Shown here piece after piece: positions 25,798-38,994 of a DNA stretch of 64,000 bases. This DNA is from Auanema rhodensis (Eukaryota; Nematoda; Chromadorea; Rhabditida; Rhabditidae). Position numbers and translations under genes: made by a program. The first letter of the stretch is position 1; each line of letters opens with the position of its first letter. The stretch covers positions 18,224,501-18,288,500 of the forward strand of contig OZ059896.1 of NCBI GenBank assembly GCA_964057225.1, given 5' to 3'. Below the pieces are notes generated by a model. It was not told the DNA's origin and did not search any database. It saw only the letters and a list, made by a program, of their open reading frames with translations.

Positions 25798-25924
25798 CTG
25801 AAATTAATATCCGACATGAATAGTGTGATGTTATACAAGTATTTATAAAAACAAACTAATTTGCATAAAATTTAACGGAGACGTGGAAAAATCAATATTT
25901 GATTCATTTCTTCAAAATATCAAA
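25798..25924. promoter_or_regulatory. Short divergent intergenic region
   Basis: Only about 130 bases separate the minus-strand gene starting near 25797 and the plus-strand membrane-protein gene at 25925. Both promoters, or trans-splice acceptors, must lie here or overlap the genes. A TTTCAG acceptor faces the minus gene. No TATA box or other named motif is clear. Confidence 0.4.
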
Positions 25925-27137
25925 ATGAAAACGCAATGTTTTCTTTTAATTTTAATACCATTTATTCAAGCCTATGCAATAAATGAAAATAATATATCTA
26001 CAACAGAATTCAAAATAGAAAGTAGTACAGTTTCAATGGAAATTGGCAGAAGTGAAAACGATGACACTAACATCGTTAGTACTAATTCAAGGTTAGAAAG
26101 CTTTTACTCTCATTCATTTTTATTATACTTATAGTGAAATACGGATAAAAAGAAAACAAAATAGTATAAAAATATTTTATAATGAGCAAAATTCCATGAT
26201 ACAAAAAATTTTAAAATATTTTTTGGATAATCTAAAGGGTGCTCATATAGCTACATATCCACTATTTAATTTAACGAGTGATATAAACATGTATTCAAAC
26301 AAAATTGAAGATGTCGATATATTATGCGAAAAATATGTTTGTTTACTTATTTATAATATTTTATTTTAATATATTATATTCGTAAATCTTCAGGCAGATA
26401 AATTAGTAGTTGATCAAAAACCTCAAGATTTTACTATTGTACTAATGACATTAAGTAATATAGAACGGGTAATTTCAAATTAAAACAAAAGAATTATAAT
26501 AAATGTTTTTAAATTTTATAGGCATCTGATATGTGTAATATAGCTGGAAACATATTATTTCTCAGATATTTACCATTTTATCATTTTGTTCTTCTAGCTA
26601 ATCTGCAAATTGATGGAGGAAGAACAATTTTTCCCGTTTATAGTACTATTTAATTCAAAAAATTAGATTAATATTGTAAATTAATAGATCCATACTTTAC
26701 TTTTCGAATTCAATATGTTGCAACAAGGTTAACTGATGTCATCAATTTGATGTCATATGGTACGGAAGCCGCCGTAGAGTATAATCTAAAGATGAAAAAA
26801 AAAGTTCGAGTACATCGTCATACTCATGATACGAACGTATAGACTATATTATCTATTTATATTTTTTATGTTTTTGTTTCAGTTAAATACAAATTCTCAA
26901 AGAAATAATATTTTAATATGGTCATCAACAATATTATTCTTTGCTGTTCTTGTAATCTGTATTTTAAATCGGGAAAGAATTATGATTAAACGAAAGAAAG
27001 CTCGTCTAGGAAAAGCTCGACTTTTAGCTGATAAAGCGAATGAGAATATTAGTGATGATGAGGTATAAATGAATCAAATATAAAAAAATAATAAATGTAT
27101 TAATTTGTTTTAGGTTAACATTCAAAATGTTGTGTAA
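25925..27137 (+). CDS. Predicted type I membrane protein, family unknown
   Basis: Seven exons join in phase: 25925-26091, 26135-26336, 26394-26468, 26522-26642, 26688-26836, 26883-27062, 27114-27137, giving 305 residues. I see a signal peptide (MKTQCFLLILIPFIQAYA), an Asn/Ser-rich ectodomain of about 230 residues with N-x-S/T sites near its N-terminus and at FNLTSD, two cysteines (LCEKY, DMCNIAG), one membrane span (WSSTILFFAVLVICIL), and a short basic cytoplasmic tail (RERIMIKRKKARLGKARL) ending in acidic residues and VNIQNVV. The ATG at 25925 is chosen because it opens the signal peptide; upstream in-frame codons lack an ATG. Conserved-looking segments are KLVVDQKPQDFTIVLMTLSN and RIQYVATRLTDVINLMSYG. 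I know no family for it; an adhesion or receptor role is only a guess. It converges with the secreted-protein gene at 27189. Confidence 0.7.
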
Positions 27138-27188
27138 AAGATCGAATTTTAAATGAGAAATAATACTGAATTTAAAATTTTAAAGAAA

Positions 27189-28493
27189 TCAATAATGCTC
27201 AAGTTGCAGTTTTTTTTGTATTTCAACCTGTTGTCCTTGATAATCGGTTGTTTCTATTCTCTGTTGGAATAAATACATTTGTGACAGTATTTTGAGTAAA
27301 TAAAGAGAATTCAAGAAAAATTAAGACAATGTTAAAGACTAAAATAATTACCTGTGTTGTTGTAGTTGACTTAATCATTTCAGAATCTTGAGGAGTTTGC
27401 CTTTGATTAGCCCGCTGTTGTAATAATTGTTCAAGAGTAGGTGGTTGAGTTGGAGGTAGTAAAACAGGAATATAGAGCCTTAAACATGCTATTTAGAGAA
27501 ATTGAACTTATATTTGGTTCTAACGTTTGACCATCAGGTTGTACCATAGCTCTGTAAGCATATCGAGGAGAAGATGATCTAGAGCAAATTATTCATATAA
27601 TTAATAAATTAATGAAATTACTCTTGAGGTATGTTAGGAAGCAATGGAACTTGAGGGAAGTTAGGAACAGAATGTGGAAAAGTTTGATGTAAACTAGCAG
27701 GTAAAGATGGCTGTGGCAGTTGACTCACTGGTACATTTGGAGTTCCGAGCATACGAGGGAGTAAGCTTAAGAGAGAATGAAAGTAAAACTTATAAAAATG
27801 AAAAAGGAGCACCTTGATAAAGGTAAAAGGCCAGCGGTCGCTGGTGATTCTTGTATACCATATTGCCCATTCTTTAAAATAATTTTCAATTAATTAACTG
27901 ATAATGATGATAATTAATTATAAAATAAATAAGAATTATAGATACATAATAAATATATAAAACTTACTCCATTGGTATTTTCACTTTCTCTTAAATTTAA
28001 ATTATTAGAATATTATTATATCAAATTCTTCTTTTACCTAGTAACAATCCATGGAACTTTAGATGGTGAAGCAGTAGTTGAACCTTCCATGTAACCAGCA
28101 TTTACAGCTAAATCAGTCATGATGTCAGCTGGTAATTTGAATAAACTAAAAGAAAATCATAAGTTATAAAAGTTTAGGAAATTAGTTAATAGTGAAATTC
28201 AAATTAATGTAAAAACTTACTGGTACAGTTGAGGTGCTGGAGCCGCTGTAGTAAAGTTTATGGTCGTCATACCCATAGCTGCAGCCCGAGGGATTTGAGC
28301 AACAGCATGTATGGTATCCTAAACAGTCAGATTGGGTGTCTTCTCTCATTAAAATGAAAAAAATATATAATATTATCATAATATTTGAAATGAAAACAAA
28401 CTTTACCTTCACTATCTCTTTAACATCAATGAAATGTTCTTCACGTTGCTCAGATAAAACTATTAACCATAGAAATAATAAGAAGGCCCTCAT
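27189..28493 (-). CDS. Predicted secreted Pro/Gln/Thr-rich protein
   Basis: Minus-strand gene with several introns, including 28319-28406 (retained-intron reading frames cross it). Exon 1 (28407-28493) encodes a signal peptide, MRAFLLFLWLIVLSE, then QREEHFIDVKEIVK. Exon 2 gives DTIHAVAQIPRAAAMGMTT and FTTAAPAPQLYQ; exon 3 gives FKLPADIMTDLAVNAGYMEG; later exons are rich in proline, leucine and glutamine (VSQLPQPSLPASLHQTFPH; LLPPTQPPTLEQLLQQR) and the last ends DYQGQQVEIQKKLQLEHY before the stop at 27189. There is no membrane span after the signal, so it is probably secreted. The composition resembles nematode-specific secreted or structural proteins, but I recognise no domain. Its 3' end lies 51 bases from that of the convergent membrane-protein gene. 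Confidence 0.65.
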
Positions 28494-30323
28494 TTTGCTT
28501 GAAATAAAAAAAGAATAATCAATAGTTCAGTGTATTTGAATTACATGAAGTTCTAAGAGAAATAATGCAGAAATCGTATGTAGCTGTAACCAGATAAGCT
28601 AATGTATGAAGACAAAGAACATCGAAACTGCATCATCAGGCTAATCCCTTCAAGTTTTTGGAAGACAAATTGGTTTGTTTAGTAATCTGTACTCGAAGTT
28701 ACAAAGGATCAAGATAGGGGTTTGTGGACTAACAACTACAACTATGATAATATGAAACATTTCAATTTATATTTAATTAAATTATGTATATACATATTTA
28801 AATAAATTAAATAAATCTGAATGAAACATTAAAAACGACGTTCTGATTGCTAGTTTTGAGTGGCTTTTCGTTGTCTGATAAGACGGGAAGAGACAAAAAA
28901 GGGACGTAATGACCCAGATTGTGTGAAGTTGATCGTCTCTCTTTCCTCCTCGTAGGGTTGACAACGTTAACTATCCATGAAGAAGAGACGACATTGAGAG
29001 GAAGACGTTCGAAATTTTGAAGCTATCGAAAAAGTGGAATATGGTCAGTGGGATCGTTAATGAACGGAAAAAAAAATGAAAAAAATAACATTTTATCATC
29101 TTTTTAAAATGATAAAAGATAAAAATGCTACTATATCAAGCTTTAATCAGAGCTTGGATATAGCTTGAAATACGTTTATAGATGGAAGAAAATCAAAATC
29201 TTTAATAAAAGAATCGTTTGAAGCTGATGTAAACATTTTGTGAAGGAGGACAAAGTTGTTCATTCGCAGCTTTGAAAAAGGAAAATCATTTAGTTGTCAG
29301 GTTTAGGGTGTTCAAATATGGATAAAGGCCTCAGAGGCACAAAAAAAGATAGGAATTAGCTAAATTTCAAATAACGAAAAGTGGAAATGGACATTAATTG
29401 TTAGTTGAATAGAGGACAAACATGAGTAGAAAATTCGTATTCAACTATCCGCTATAGCTACATACATACATACATCTCTAACACATGTATGCATGTATAT
29501 GTCATAGTTAAAATTAAAAATATAATAATATATAAATTAAATTATTGAGGTAATTGAAGGAAAAAACTTGATTTGAACATATGCTATAAACATTAGAAAC
29601 ATTTGGTTCTATATCTATTAGAAATTATATGAAAAACGGAAGTTTATGGTTTGAAATTAAAATTGCGATACTTCCAAAACATCAGCCAGCATAGGCTCAT
29701 GTTGAACCATAAGAATGGATTGTTTCTGATGATCTTAATAGATGGATGAACATAAGAAGCAATTCATTACCGATCCGTATGACATTCAGATCGAGATGAC
29801 GAGAATAAGATGGGTAGGAAGATGGGTAAGATTGTCTATCTATCTTATCCATTTTGGAACATTTAATGGAATAAATCGTATAGGAAAGATAGAAGAATTA
29901 TCTGTATCTTTATCATAACTTGATCATATAATTCATAAAGATCAACGAAATATGTAAACGGAAAAGCATCTTAGGAAAATTTCTATTTTTCTGATCAGCA
30001 TCCTCATATCTTTCGGTATTTTTTCAAAGCTGATAACTCGAAACTTTTGCATTTTCACAAAAAATATTGACAAAACACAATTTAAATCATTGAATTGTAA
30101 TTTAGATCATATTTCATATTTACTTTTCCGAAATTGAAGTGTTTTTTCCGCTCAATGTTTTAATAGAATCTGTGTATTATACAGTATTCGATGGTCAAAG
30201 TCGGGTATTTTTCTTGAATTGATGTTTATATCTGAATGCAGTATATAAATCTGATTTAATATTATCTAGATTTCATATTTGAATTCAGATACTAGCCGTT
30301 GTGCCAAGAGAAAAGTGGACGAG
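28494..30323. other. Spacer upstream of the calmodulin-like gene
   Basis: AT-rich sequence, purine-rich on the + strand, with GATG/TAGATGG-like runs and a short TACA repeat near 29460. No exon could be supported. The region contains the promoters of the minus-strand secreted-protein gene and of the calmodulin-like gene. Confidence 0.5.
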
Positions 30324-33300
30324 ATGTCGAAACATCGAGCAATAGCAGTAAATTCATCTACAGTCCTAAATGGGAAAGTTATAGTAAGTTTGAAGTTTTT
30401 AATCTACTAAGTTCTAAGTCTCATTTTCATTGTACCACAAGTCTTCAACATTGACTTTTCCTTCTTTTTTCTTTAATCACAGAAAGTTAATTTGTTAAAG
30501 TTTTGATAATTATGTGTTTCAGTTTAAATATCAATAAAAACTAGTGATTAAGTTGCTTTTTAAAATAATTATTGAAATCATTTTTCTGTTCACATCTAAA
30601 TTAAATCGAAAAAGCATTTTTTTAAATTCTGAAAATGGCGTGTAGATCCTACTCCCCCACACACCCTCACCTTCAATTACAATCTAGCGTTTTGATATTC
30701 TAAAATGTCCATTTATAGAGTTACAATAATAGGCAAAACGGAACACAAGAAATTCATAATGAAAATATTTTTATTATATTTTAAATGAAATTTTTTAGAA
30801 ATTAAATCCATCGCTTGATATTCTATACTTGCTGTTCTCCCTTTAAATTGGAAGGGGGTGAGAAAAGATACGATGAATAAGAGCAACATCTGGTGGTTTC
30901 TCTTATTATTATTTGCAAGATAGTTTTTTCACTTTTTTTTTCTTTTTTTCACAAAAGTCAATAGGGCGATCGGTTTGAGAGGCAATCACAACAAGCGGTA
31001 TCTATCTTCTTCTTTATCTTTTGAAGCACCAGAAGATTCAAAAGCTTATAGTGATTTCCGATGTTCGGAATTAGGAGGAGGCAGCTTCTCGTATTTCGGC
31101 TTTTTTTCAACTTGTAAAACCATCTTTTGATGATTAAGTAAAAGTGCAAATCACTTATCCTTTTGCTTTGAAACAGAATCTCTGCTTCTTACATTCATAT
31201 ATTCAAAATCTTTTTCTTCATTTCACTTTGTCTTTTCATCAGTTCAGTCCAACTATCATTATTCATATTTCAACCAACGTTTTTTTTTTTTTTTTTGAAA
31301 TAATGCCTCATTCACACAAAAACTTGCAGCCTGGAAATTTTCTTTTTAAAATTTACTTACGAACATCTTGATATACTTCCGAGAATCACCAAATACTTTT
31401 TCTACTTTAAAATATTTTCAAAAACTGTTAAGAATGGATGTGAAACGTTTATATAACTATTTGACGTCAATCACACGTATAACTTCATCCCTCTTCTATT
31501 ATATGTTGGCTTTTAAGCCGAATCATCCCTATCATCTTCTTTCCCAGAATATTTCGACGTCTGACCTACTCTTCAGAAATCTTCAAGTGTCTCATTCCGA
31601 TCACCTCGATCGGATTACTCTATTGCACTATCCATTTTGTTCAAAAATTTCTTTACTTTTTCTTAGTTTAAGGTTCAAATTTGAAAATCATTTCTGTTTC
31701 ATATGGTTTTTTTCAAATTATTTTCCGACTAACCTTTAATTTTCACTAAAATAATATTCTAATCAAACTAGTTTGCTTAATATCAAATGATTTTAATGAA
31801 AAATGTTCATGTTAGATGTAAAAATATTTCAACATTTTCTTTAATTTCAGCATATGTCCATGACGATGATTCAAACTCGTACTTTGCAAGCCCTTTTTCA
31901 AGAATCTGAAGAGGTTAGTGTCTAATCATGATTTTTAAAAAAAGAAAAAAGACAAAATGTTTCTCTTTGTTTCAAATTTTGAGTAAATAGATTCTAACGA
32001 TGTTGTTACATCTTGTTCTTTTTGGATGAAATAACATTTCGTAACAAAACACATAATAATTCAAAATTTTGAGATTATCAACAACTACAAGAAAGAGAAA
32101 AAAAGCTGAGAGATATTATACGATGAATAGAATGAGTAGCAATGTCATCGAAAGCTGCTAGAAAGAGTAGAAGATTGAGAGAAAGAAAGAAGAAAAGATG
32201 TACAACCATTTTCCAATTCAACATTCTTCAAATAAATAATGCTCATCCAGATTAACCCACGTGAAACTTTATATTTAAAATAAATTCGGCGCGTAAATTC
32301 ACTTTTGATAAGAAAACATGAGAGATCTTCGATGTGCTCATCATCTCACACAAATAGTCGAATGAAAGTAAAATATTTGCTACTTGATCTATATCTGTAT
32401 GAATTCAACAGATTACCTATCGTATCTCTTGAATCATTTCATTAACATGAGGAGTATATCATACTCTATACATAACTTGATATTTCATAATCAAATCTTA
32501 TTTTATTGAAAAATAATGTTATTTCTTAGAAAATTTTGATGGAAAACCTTGAATATCTGAATGTGAAGCCCAATGTTTATGCAAAACAAAATATGTTTTT
32601 GTAGTTAATGACACTCAATATCCATTAAGGTTATTCGTAATCTTACTGAAGAAGAAATTGAAGAATTCAAAGAAGCTTTTCTATTATTTGATAAAGATGG
32701 TAATGGTACAATATCTACGAAAGAACTGGGCATTGCTATGAGAGCCTTAGGACAAAACCCAACAGAACAAGTTTGAACCTGAATAAGCTTGTGGTCAATA
32801 AACAAGTTTTTTCCAGCAAATTCTTGAGATCATCAATGATGTAGATATAGATGGAAATGGTCAAGTCGAATTCCCTGAATTTTGTGTGATGATGAAAAGG
32901 TTTTGTTGCAACTATAAGCATTTCGTCCCTCAGGAATTTAATGATCATTGTGTTTTTTTGGAAAAATAGAGAGAAAAAAACAACAATATATCTTTGAAAA
33001 TTTGCTTTTTCAGGATTATGAAAGAAACTGACTCAGAGATGATTCGGGAAGCTTTTAGAGTGTTTGACAAAGATGGAAACGGTGTGATAACTGCAAATGA
33101 ATTTAAACACTTTATGGTTAGTTAATCTTATTTTTTCTTTCCAAATAGATAAATAAATATTAAATTCAACTAAATAATTAAGATGAATTCTTCATGAAGT
33201 ATGAGTTTTTCAATACACTCCCCCAATTTTGTGACGAAACTTTGAGCTTTCATTTCGCTTTTCCGAAAAATTATTCTGAAACTTAATCGCAAAAATCTAT

Positions 33301-34840
33301 AACATAATTTCCTTTTGAATTTATTGAAAAGGAAACAATAAATCTGATAGATATGTATACAAAATAAGTAGACCGCCTGACCAGAAAAGATTTAAAAGTT
33401 TGCAATTAACTTCAACCGTCATAATCCTAAAAGATATTTTGTCAATAAACATGAAAAAAATAGTTTAAACGGAAATTGTTCAGATGGTAAATTATTTGCA
33501 AATCAACTTGTATATTCATCTACGATTTCCAAACATTAAAATACATATATCTATGTCAATTGTGAAAGAATATGTTTAAATTTTCATCAAAACAATTATT
33601 GTTTAAAACTAAAATTTTCAAAAATTTATTTTTATTTGCATGAACCACATGTGAAAAATCAGAAAATATATACATGTAAACCATATTTGCTTTACTTTTT
33701 AATAGACGAATCATTTAATCTTGAAGGTGTGTTGCGTATTAAACAACTGGCAGATATTTTTTTCAAAATATTTCCATTTCTGAACTGATCAGAAATCATA
33801 AAATTCTCTCTTTACCGTTGCTTCTTCATGAATTCTATTGGAATGTTTCTGATAAAATACATGATATCATAACAATATTTGATAACAAAAGGATACTTGT
33901 ACAGGTTTCTAATAAGGTTGCCAAAAACCAAAGATTACTTTTTCGTTAAAAAAAATTAGAATAAAAAACTTGAAAGAAGAGAATTCTGAAGATTTTGTTG
34001 TCGTTTTACAAGGTTGAATTGCTTTTTGAGTCTATCTCAACCATTACATCATATACCCGATAATAGATGCTATCAAGTCTTGGGACCACCGTTTGAAAAT
34101 AGCCAGATTATGCTATTCTTGGGGCAAACATGAGATCATTTTCTTCGATTGATAGCACTAGATAACTGGATTATACTCTAAGCATATAAAGATATTTTTG
34201 ATGTAATTCCTTAAATGTATCTTATCAGATAAAATGAAAAAGAAAAAATGAATTTCTTAAATTTTTAGGTTCATATGGGAATGCAATTTAGCGAAGAGGA
34301 AGTTGATGAAATGATGCACGAAGTAGATTGTGATGGTAAGCTAGAAGCTATTTCACTATTTTTTAGAAAATATTTCTGAAAACAAGAAAAAAAATAGAAT
34401 AGAAATTACTATAAAGTACAGAGAAGATTATATGTTTTACATCAAATACCGTTTATTATTTGAATTTATTCACTTAGTTTGCTCTTTATATTATAGATGA
34501 AAATAGCTTTATACATAATAAATATGTTTTAGAGATAAATACAATATGTATATGAGTTTTGATTCTCATCTCTCCCTCAGTTTTGAATATTAGAATTCTA
34601 AAAAAAATGTTTTTTTTTCTCTCAACATACTGAATACTACACTTATATTATGCAGCACAGACGAATACATTATGGCTTTTTTATCGTTTCTTTCAAGAAT
34701 TACAAACTTGCTGCCAAGTTATGTCGACATACTTGCTGAATTCTCAATTTTTGATTTTGAAGTTAATCAATATTGTTTCAGGAAACGGTGAAATTGACTA
34801 CGAAGAATTCGTGAAAATGATGACTGGAGAAGCCCGTTAA
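30324..34840 (+). CDS. cal-1: Calmodulin-like EF-hand protein (CAL-1/CAL-2 type)
   Basis: A calcium sensor with four EF-hands. Seven exons join in phase: 30324-30383, 31851-31913, 32630-32770, 32817-32899, 33014-33116, 34269-34335, 34782-34840, giving 191 residues against 149 for canonical calmodulin. The loops read [36 protein letters not shown] and [12 protein letters not shown]; all begin with Asp and end with Glu at position 12, so all four should bind calcium. The sequence differs from true calmodulin ([36 protein letters not shown]) in ways I recall for the C. elegans cal-1 product. The extra N-terminus of about 40 residues is split over exons 1 and 2; a second ATG in exon 2 (31854) would give a shorter form. 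Orthology to cal-1 rather than cal-2 is likely, not proven. Confidence 0.85.
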
Positions 34841-34916
34841 CATGACAATCCCGCTTTCCATTGTCTAAGAAGTTGTGTTAATTTTCATTTTTCTCTTCAT
34901 CCCTCCAGTTTCTCTT

Positions 34917-34945
34917 TATATATATACATATATATATATATATTA
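34917..34945. repeat. AT microsatellite
   Basis: TATA/CATATA repeat in the 3' flank of the calmodulin-like gene. Confidence 0.85.
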
Positions 34946-36904
34946 TATGTAATTATTTATACATATTCGTGTTCATCTAGTCTTAACTTCTTTAATAAGT
35001 AATAAAAGAAAGGTTTCATCGGGTTTTCAATTGAGCATTAGAGCTTAAAACCTCATTTTTATAACTTTGTGTGTCTATGCTGCAATTGTTTTTATAAATA
35101 AAGTTTTCATTTGATATTGATGATTCTACTTGCCAGAAGATGATCTTCATTTGATGTTTGATCTTGAAAAACAGCTAAAAAGTTTCTTTGTTGACAAAAA
35201 CTTGGTATGTGATGAAATGTTTCTATAAGATTCTTTGAATATTATAAAATAATAAGCCATCACTGATATCTCTCGAGATTAAAAATCTTTATTTTTCTTC
35301 TCAAACATAGACTTTCAATAGCTCAACAATGCAACACATATTTCCTTTTTCTTCTGCTTCATCGTTTTCATCTATTACTTCTCCTCCTACTCTTTCTCAT
35401 CCTCCTCCTCCTACTCCTCCGCCTTCTCCCTCTTTCTTACTTCTATTTCATCGTCAGCGCCGTCTTCCTTTTTTGAGCTCCTACATTTTTTCGCATTTGC
35501 ACACAAACAACATGAAAAGCTTCGTTTTCTCAATCTATCGCTTCACTTGCCTTTTCCAAGCACACACTTTTGTCCGTTTTTGGTAATCCAGGAATTTCTA
35601 CACGTCAAGAATCGTCTTATACGACATGTTTTAATACTTTTCTCCATGTTTTCTACTTCGATTTCGAGCTATCTCGAGTTGCTTTTCTTTTTTTTGCTAT
35701 TTCCTACTGATATATTGTAGTATTTGAGAACAATTTCACTTAAAAGTAATTGAAATGCTATCATATAGAACCAAATAAATTAATGGTGCAAATCTTGATC
35801 GATATTCTGATTGACAAGTGCAAAATGAAATTTCATGAAAAAATCTGCTTTCCGCCCGAGGCCAGGTGTGGAATATTATCTGCGCTTTTCCATTTAAATC
35901 TCCCCTTTTCGAAAGTTTCTCTTCTTCTTTCTCTTATATTACTCTCTCTTCATGCATCGCTTCTTATACATACTCTCTCTCCCTCTTTCTCTTTCTAGCA
36001 CTCTCTTTCTCTCTCAATGCATGCTATATATTATTCTCTCGTTCTTCCTCTCTACTAGTTCTCCCTTTCCGCCCTTCACTCCCGACAGAAAATTTCTAAG
36101 TCTTAATGGGAGTAGACAGCTGTGTCGCCATTCTCTGTTTCTCTTCATACTCCAAATATAACATGATATTTCATTCCACACATTAAATGGATAGCAAATG
36201 TTGGCATTGTCATCCACAAACAACTAGGAACATACATAGCCAATTTAGGCTTTATCTTTGTTTTCTTTCAGTTTGAGCACTTTGCTTTGTAATTTTACGT
36301 TCTAATGTTAATGCTCTTTGTTGTTTTCCTTGAAATCTCTTGATTCTCAAAAGTATCTTTCACTGTCTGCTTCGCAGAAACTATCTCTATAAGTGCGATG
36401 ATCATTTTCTCGTGCTTAACAGACCTTTAAAACACTATAAGTATCATTAGAGCATATTTTTTACGTATGTGCTCAGGAATTGTATTACATCAACTACCCA
36501 GCTGTAAAGGTTGTCTAGAGAATCATCTGCCTTCTCAACGTTCTTACTCTTCTCTTGAACATTTTGTTCTTATGATATTATCTCTGTATTATTGGATGAA
36601 TTAGACCTACCTCAATTCACATATTACATGATCCAGATGAATTTATAACCTCCGCAGTAATAGAATTGTTAGTAGACACAAGCTGCTGCATGCCAGTCAT
36701 TCAGTCAGCCAGCAGGGGTCACTGGTACCCCCCGCCGCTGCCGTCGTCCATATCATATGGACATATTGATCAGCACAGCTATTGCTGAACCACGAACTAA
36801 GCGAATATGCTTGTTCTTTTATTCCTTTTTCAATCAATATCCATTATTATGTTTTTTCTTCCAATTGTATGTATTGCTGTGTCATAATGCTAGTTGTCAG
36901 ATCG

Positions 36905-37006
36905 ATGACAGAAATCTCAATGTCTTCTTCTCGAAATACAGCAGAATATGCAAAGGATGTGGGCCAACGCGGTTCATCATCGCTGGATCATCATGTTCAC
37001 AGTCAG
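36905..37006 (+). CDS. Candidate alternative first exon of the Arf-GEF gene
   Basis: An ATG opens 34 codons (MTEISMSSSRNTAEYAKDVG, then QRGSSSLDHHVHSQ) and a GT follows at 37007 in phase 0. The next downstream exon that begins in phase 0 is the IQ-motif exon at 40639, so this exon could replace 38995-39129 as an alternative N-terminus. The composition (Ser/Arg/His-rich, higher GC than the surroundings) is coding-like. The donor context (CAG|GTCTTC) is weak. Low confidence without transcripts. Confidence 0.3.
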
Positions 37007-38994
37007 GTCTTCTTTATCGGTCTGCTCACCTATCAGAATGTTGAAGATTTGAATATCTTCTATACAAATGTTCAATCAAGTTGTTGATTTATTTTATCCA
37101 ATTCTTGAATATTCGTTCTGTTCTTTTATCTTCTCAAAAACTTTCATATTTACTTAAAGCTACAAGTATTCGTCTTGCTCTCCACGTCTCTGCTGAAAGA
37201 TAAAATGATATTCTATACACGTTCGCATTTTCTTTTTCTTGTTGTCTTCTCGATGAAGCCAGCCCTATTTACATTCTTTGATTATCTTTAACATTTCACT
37301 GATTGTGTTATACGGCCTCAATGTTTCCTAATTCTTTTTGCCTTTTTCTTTTCATTATTTATGTTCTTTTTTTCGAATGGAAATTGATACCAAACGCATT
37401 ATGTTATTATTTGCTCATTTATTTCTTACCGCGCCTTTTCACGTACGCTGAAAAAATTATTGCGTATTTCCTTTTTACTAATTGTAACGCCCACTACCGG
37501 TTATTTTATGTTGGCATTGCCAATGATTTATTTTAATTTTTGTTTTACTTCTTTGCTCTTACTTAGTCATCTAATATCCTTACTTACGAGCTCTTATGTC
37601 GTTAAGGTCGGGTTGTTTAGCCTTGTTAAGTAACTCAAGAGCATGATTACTCGATTGTCTCGCCTTATTTGATTCTGCACCAAATTTCGCGCAGACACAA
37701 CTTACTTTTCTCCTCTATATCTAATAACTGCCACTCTTCTTTCCAGACATCTATGTCTTTTATGGACGTTTGCATTTCTTACTTCTGTTTGCTTTAAAGC
37801 ATGCTTCAAAGTTTTGTGAAATTATTTTCTTCTTCTTGTCTTTCAATCATTTTGTTTCTTTAAGCAATATTTTCTGGAAATTTTTTTTTCAATTTTGCCA
37901 CTTCTCGCAGTTGTTAAATCTAGAGATGAAAGCGCATTTGCACGATTATCTTTTCAAACTTTCAATAGTTCTGGTTTTCTCATAGTTTTTTTTATTCTAT
38001 TTTCTTTCCATAAATATAACATTGTATCTTTCAGGATTTCACTTTAACAGAAGCTAAGCTTGTAATCTAGGCAGGATATGGGAGTTTGGTCGATACTAGC
38101 TCGCACAATTCATTAAATCTACCAGAAATCAGAGGTTCCTTTTCATCATTCTCACTCAACTCACATTCTTATTTTTGATAGCATATACAGCTTTTCTTAG
38201 AAAAAAACATGTTTTATGAGTTTATACCATTTTTAAAAAGCAGTGAAAACTGATAGGACAATATCGAAACAGTATATTTCATCATTTTCTTTGCCAACGG
38301 CATTGTTAGGGACGACTTATAATATTGATTGATCTGGTGTTTTTGTTTGATTCAGATAAAAAGAAACGGTACCTACTAGGACTCAATATTCCTCTTGGTC
38401 GTGTCTGTTTTTCCTTTTTATAGAATTTCATACTTTTTTCGTTTCACACATCATGTATTTCACAGCTAAATATCATTTCACCGATGACTAAAAGTACTAG
38501 TTATGTTAATTCATAACTGATTTTTCAAATTGTTTATATATTTTTCAAATAGTTTAATTGTTATTTTCTGCTCTGTTGTGTCTCTAAACAATCAACGTGT
38601 CGTGACTATTATTTGGCACATTTACGTGCTGTTGTCAAACTGTATATCATCAACATGTTTGATATCTCAATGAAAATTATATCCATCTATCTATGTATGT
38701 GTAATGGATATTAATCAATTACGATCTTGCTTTTCCCGTTTCTTTACTCTTAATTAAATTATATCTCGATCATCGATCGTAACTATGATTCATAGCTGCT
38801 GCTTGTACGCGTCAATCCCAGAAATACTACCATTCCTTGTTCCTCAGTCGGTTAGACTTTTTAAATTTCGAATATAATGTTCGCGTTTATTTTGGTCGGT
38901 GTTCTAAGGACAGTAACTGAATTTATTTGCTTTACTTTCACCTATAGATGAATCATCGATTATCATGAAGGTTTCGTATACTTTTTATTTCAGA

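Larger units (their letters stand above)
34841..38994. other. Spacer upstream of the Arf-GEF gene
   Basis: Contains the 3' UTR of the calmodulin-like gene, an AT microsatellite (about 34917-34945), then strongly pyrimidine-rich sequence (TCCTCC and CTCTTT blocks at 35340-36100). A more GC-rich patch lies at 36680-36780, and a coding-like stretch at 36905-37006 is listed separately. No complete gene is visible. Confidence 0.5.
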
